Origin: Dehalococcoidia bacterium
GTDB taxonomy: Bacteria; Chloroflexota; Dehalococcoidia; Dehalococcoidales; G020351185
Direction of reading: 5' to 3'
Assembly: GCA_030640385.1 (NCBI GenBank)
Contig: DAOWJL010000019.1
Location: 1 to 8,159 of the forward strand
Length of the DNA stretch: 8,159 nt
Position 1 is the stretch's first letter. Every line of letters starts with the position of its first letter. A program made the translations under genes and the position numbers. The notes under the pieces are model-generated. The model saw nothing but the letters and a program-made list of their open reading frames with translations. It searched no databases and had not been told where the DNA came from. This document shows, piece after piece, positions 6,393 to 8,159 of this stretch.

Positions 6393-6421
6393 AACTTACC
6401 ACAATATATAGTGTTTGTCAA
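6393..6421 (-). promoter_or_regulatory. Predicted promoter of the nrdR-nrdJ-NYN-radical SAM operon
   Basis: On the minus strand a perfect TTGACA -35 box (6421-6416) is followed by a 17-base spacer and TAAGTT (6398-6393), a -10 candidate that keeps the first, second and last consensus bases. Transcription would start near 6386. The spacer is occupied by the strong NrdR box, so bound repressor would exclude RNA polymerase. The promoter lies just past the ftsZ terminator, giving the nrd operon its own start. Confidence 0.75.
6399..6414 (-). promoter_or_regulatory. Strong NrdR box in the promoter spacer
   Basis: CCACAATATATAGTGT matches 15 of 16 positions of the recalled NrdR box consensus ACACWATATATWGTGT and is nearly palindromic. 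It sits exactly between the -35 and -10 hexamers of the predicted nrdR promoter. Finding it upstream of nrdR-nrdJ is what is expected for autorepression. Confidence 0.85.
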
Positions 6422-6445
6422 GCCATTTTATGGTTATTTTTAGAA

Positions 6446-6480
6446 ATAAAAAGGCTGCAGGATTTTCACCCTGCAGCCTT
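6446..6480 (-). terminator. Rho-independent terminator after ftsZ
   Basis: An 11-bp perfect stem, AAGGCTGCAGG (6480-6470 on the minus strand) with its complement at 6461-6451, encloses an eight-base loop. It is followed on the minus strand by a T-run interrupted by one A, ending near 6446. It lies 50 bases past the ftsZ stop and separates the division genes from the nrd operon. No good T-run follows it on the plus strand. Confidence 0.92.
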
Positions 6481-6529
6481 CTGGCTGGTATCTGGCTCCA
6501 CCCGGACTAACGGATAAAACCGGATATTT

Positions 6530-7669
6530 CTATTGAAACCATTTTCTTGAGGATTGAGCCAGCTGTTTTGTGACCTTATCCGCCGGTGTTACCGCCTGGC
6601 GCTGGCGGCTGAATAACGGCCGCCGCAAGAACGAGGGGACATCCAATTCATCCTCGGTCTTGATGTTCTTAAGTTGCTTCGTTATCTCGTCTTCCTCCGA
6701 GTCACCCTCGAACTCGGTTTTGGAAACGAAGCCGGTAGCAATCAGGGTAATCCTGACATCATTCTCCATGTTGGGATCGTGCGCTACGCCGAAGATAATA
6801 TTGGCATCCGGGTCTACTGCCTGCCGGATAACTTCGGCAGCCTCGTTGACCTCAAACAGGGTCAGGTCGCTGCCACCAACAATATTAAACAGTACTCCTT
6901 TTGAGCCCTCAATGGTAACATCCAGCAGCGGGCTGGCAAGAGCTTCCCTGGCTGCATCTACAGCCCGGTTCTTGGTGGAACCGCGGCCGATGGACATCCA
7001 TGCCGGACCGGCGTCTTTCATTACGGCGCTGACATCGGCAAAATCAAGGTTAATCATACCGGGAACGGTGATTACCTCTGAGATAGCCTGAACGCCATGG
7101 TGCAGTACATCGTCAGCCATCTTGAAGGCGCTGTCGACACCCGTCTTCTGGTCACAGAGGTCCAGCAGGCGGTCATTGGGGATAATAATCAGTGTATCAA
7201 CCTTGCCCAATAGCTTGCTGATGCCATCCCTGGCAACCTCTGTACGGTGAACACCTTCAAAGCTGAACGGTTTGGTAACCACAGCGATGGTAAGTGCGCC
7301 GCTCTCTTTAGCTACCTCAGCGATTACCGAGGCGGCACCGGTGCCGGTACCACCACCCATACCGGCGGTGATAAATACCATATCGGCTCCGCAGATCAGC
7401 TCCTTGAGCTCGTCTTTGCTTTCTTCTGCCGCTCTCTGGCCCATCTGATGGTTACCGCCAACACCCAATCCCTTTGTCAACTTTTCACCAAGCTGAATGC
7501 GTGTCGGGGCTTCAGTAATAGCCAGAGCCTGGGCATCGGTATTCACGGCAATAAACTCAACACCCTGAATCTCTTCCCTGACCATACGGGTAACAGCGTT
7601 ACAGCCGCCACCACCTAGACCTATAACCTTAATCTTGGCTGGGTTTGGGACAAAACTTGTTTTTGCCAT
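6530..7669 (-). CDS. ftsZ: Cell division GTPase FtsZ
   Basis: FtsZ is the tubulin-like GTPase that polymerises into the division ring. The 379-residue protein has the nucleotide-binding start KVIGLGGGGCNAVTRM (14-29), the tubulin signature GMGGGTGTGAA (103-113) and the T7 loop NLDFADV (207-213) with D209 and D212, which complete the GTPase site of the next subunit. The globular part ends near residue 316. A short acidic linker leads to a conserved C-terminal peptide ELDVPSFLRR (341-350), the binding site for FtsA and other partners. Unusually, about 29 further residues follow it, basic and ending in WFQ. The ATG at 7669 has an AGGAGG Shine-Dalgarno sequence. The gene follows ftsA by 50 bases with no terminator between, so the two are probably one transcript. 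Confidence 0.98.
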   Translation of the reverse strand: MAKTSFVPNPAKIKVIGLGGGGCNAVTRMVREEIQGVEFIAVNTDAQALAITEAPTRIQLGEKLTKGLGVGGNHQMGQRAAEESKDELKELICGADMVFITAGMGGGTGTGAASVIAEVAKESGALTIAVVTKPFSFEGVHRTEVARDGISKLLGKVDTLIIIPNDRLLDLCDQKTGVDSAFKMADDVLHHGVQAISEVITVPGMINLDFADVSAVMKDAGPAWMSIGRGSTKNRAVDAAREALASPLLDVTIEGSKGVLFNIVGGSDLTLFEVNEAAEVIRQAVDPDANIIFGVAHDPNMENDVRITLIATGFVSKTEFEGDSEEDEITKQLKNIKTEDELDVPSFLRRPLFSRQRQAVTPADKVTKQLAQSSRKWFQ

Positions 7670-7719
7670 TTCCTCCTCCTTATTCTTCTACTATAATTTG
7701 TAAATATTTATTCTGCATA

Positions 7720-8159
7720 TTAAAAGCTAAACAGTTTGTTAATACTATAAGCTAGCTTTTGCAGTCTTGAAGTGAACCATCCACCCATCCACTTCTTCCG
7801 ATTGCCCCTGTTCCTGGCTCCCCATAGTAGCAAACCAACACTGGTAGCATAAGCCGGGTCGCAAACGGCATCGGTAATACCGGTAACATGGGTGGGAAGA
7901 CCAACCCTGACCGGCAGTTTCAGTATTTCACGACCCAGTGTCTCTATACCGGAAAGGTTAGAAGTACCGCCGGTGAGAACCAGCCCAGCCGGCACAAGTG
8001 ACTCATAATCGGAGCGAGGCATCTCAAGCAGGATAAGCCTCAGGATTTCCTCGACACGAGCGCGGATAATGTCGCACAGGTCCTGATAGGATATGCCATG
8101 CCCATCCTCTGATATCGGGCTGGCAGTCTCCATCTTGCTCTCATAGACCGGCATAACAC
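7720..8159 (-). CDS. ftsA: Cell division protein FtsA, C-terminal part (cut by window edge)
   Basis: FtsA is the actin-like ATPase that tethers FtsZ to the membrane. About 146 C-terminal residues are visible, and the frame stays open to the window's end, so the Met at 8154 is internal rather than the start. Visible features are a helical stretch DLCDIIRARVEEILRLILLEM, the second phosphate-binding loop of the actin fold (GLVLTGGTSNLSGIETL), then PVRVG and the DPAYATSVGLLLWG segment that closes the fold. The last 25 or so residues (KWMGGWFTSRLQKLAYSINKLF) fit the amphipathic membrane-targeting helix found at FtsA C-termini. It precedes ftsZ in the usual order. Confidence 0.93.
   Translation of the reverse strand, partial: VMPVYESKMETASPISEDGHGISYQDLCDIIRARVEEILRLILLEMPRSDYESLVPAGLVLTGGTSNLSGIETLGREILKLPVRVGLPTHVTGITDAVCDPAYATSVGLLLWGARNRGNRKKWMGGWFTSRLQKLAYSINKLFSF

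Noticed and set aside
6570..7091. 173-codon plus-strand reading frame
   Set aside because: It is antisense to ftsZ, which is unmistakable over the same bases; the Ser/Ala-rich translation is typical of a shadow frame.

Overview
The window reads as bacterial chromosome, probably Chloroflexota and most likely Dehalococcoidia. This placement is inferred from three things: cell-division genes ftsA-ftsZ sitting next to nrdR and a coenzyme B12-dependent ribonucleotide reductase, intermediate GC content, and the style of the FtsZ, NrdR and S21 proteins. It was not tested by any search. Nearly all the sequence is ordinary core genome. The one accessory element is the 3' end of an IS3-type insertion sequence at the left edge.

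Layout. Bases 1-119 are the end of an insertion sequence (transposase C-terminus plus terminal inverted repeat). Bases 120-383 are non-coding, with several small hairpins, a good sigma-70-type promoter and a strong AT-rich hairpin in the presumed rpsU leader. A short plus-strand operon follows, rpsU (ribosomal protein S21) and a YqeY/GatB-like gene, closed by an intrinsic terminator at 1078-1102. Everything to the right is on the minus strand. Read in the direction of transcription it is: ftsA (cut by the right edge), ftsZ, an intrinsic terminator, then a new promoter driving nrdR, nrdJ (class II ribonucleotide reductase), a NYN-domain putative RNase and a B12-binding-type radical SAM protein. 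The last four genes are tightly packed (4-base overlap, 17-base gap, 2-base gap) and look like one transcript that converges on the rpsU-yqeY operon.

How the parts fit. ftsA and ftsZ build the division ring. NrdR is the ATP/dATP-sensing repressor of ribonucleotide reductase genes, and NrdJ makes deoxyribonucleotides using adenosylcobalamin. The nrdR promoter shows its own control: a perfect TTGACA -35 box, a 17-base spacer that is almost entirely a 15/16 match to the NrdR box, and a weaker second box 31 bp away, just past the predicted start site. This predicts that NrdR represses the whole nrdR-nrdJ-NYN-radical SAM unit. The last two genes have no firmly known role. Their co-transcription with the reductase is the most interesting functional hint here. 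I found no CRISPR array, tRNA, rRNA or obvious new multi-gene defence system.
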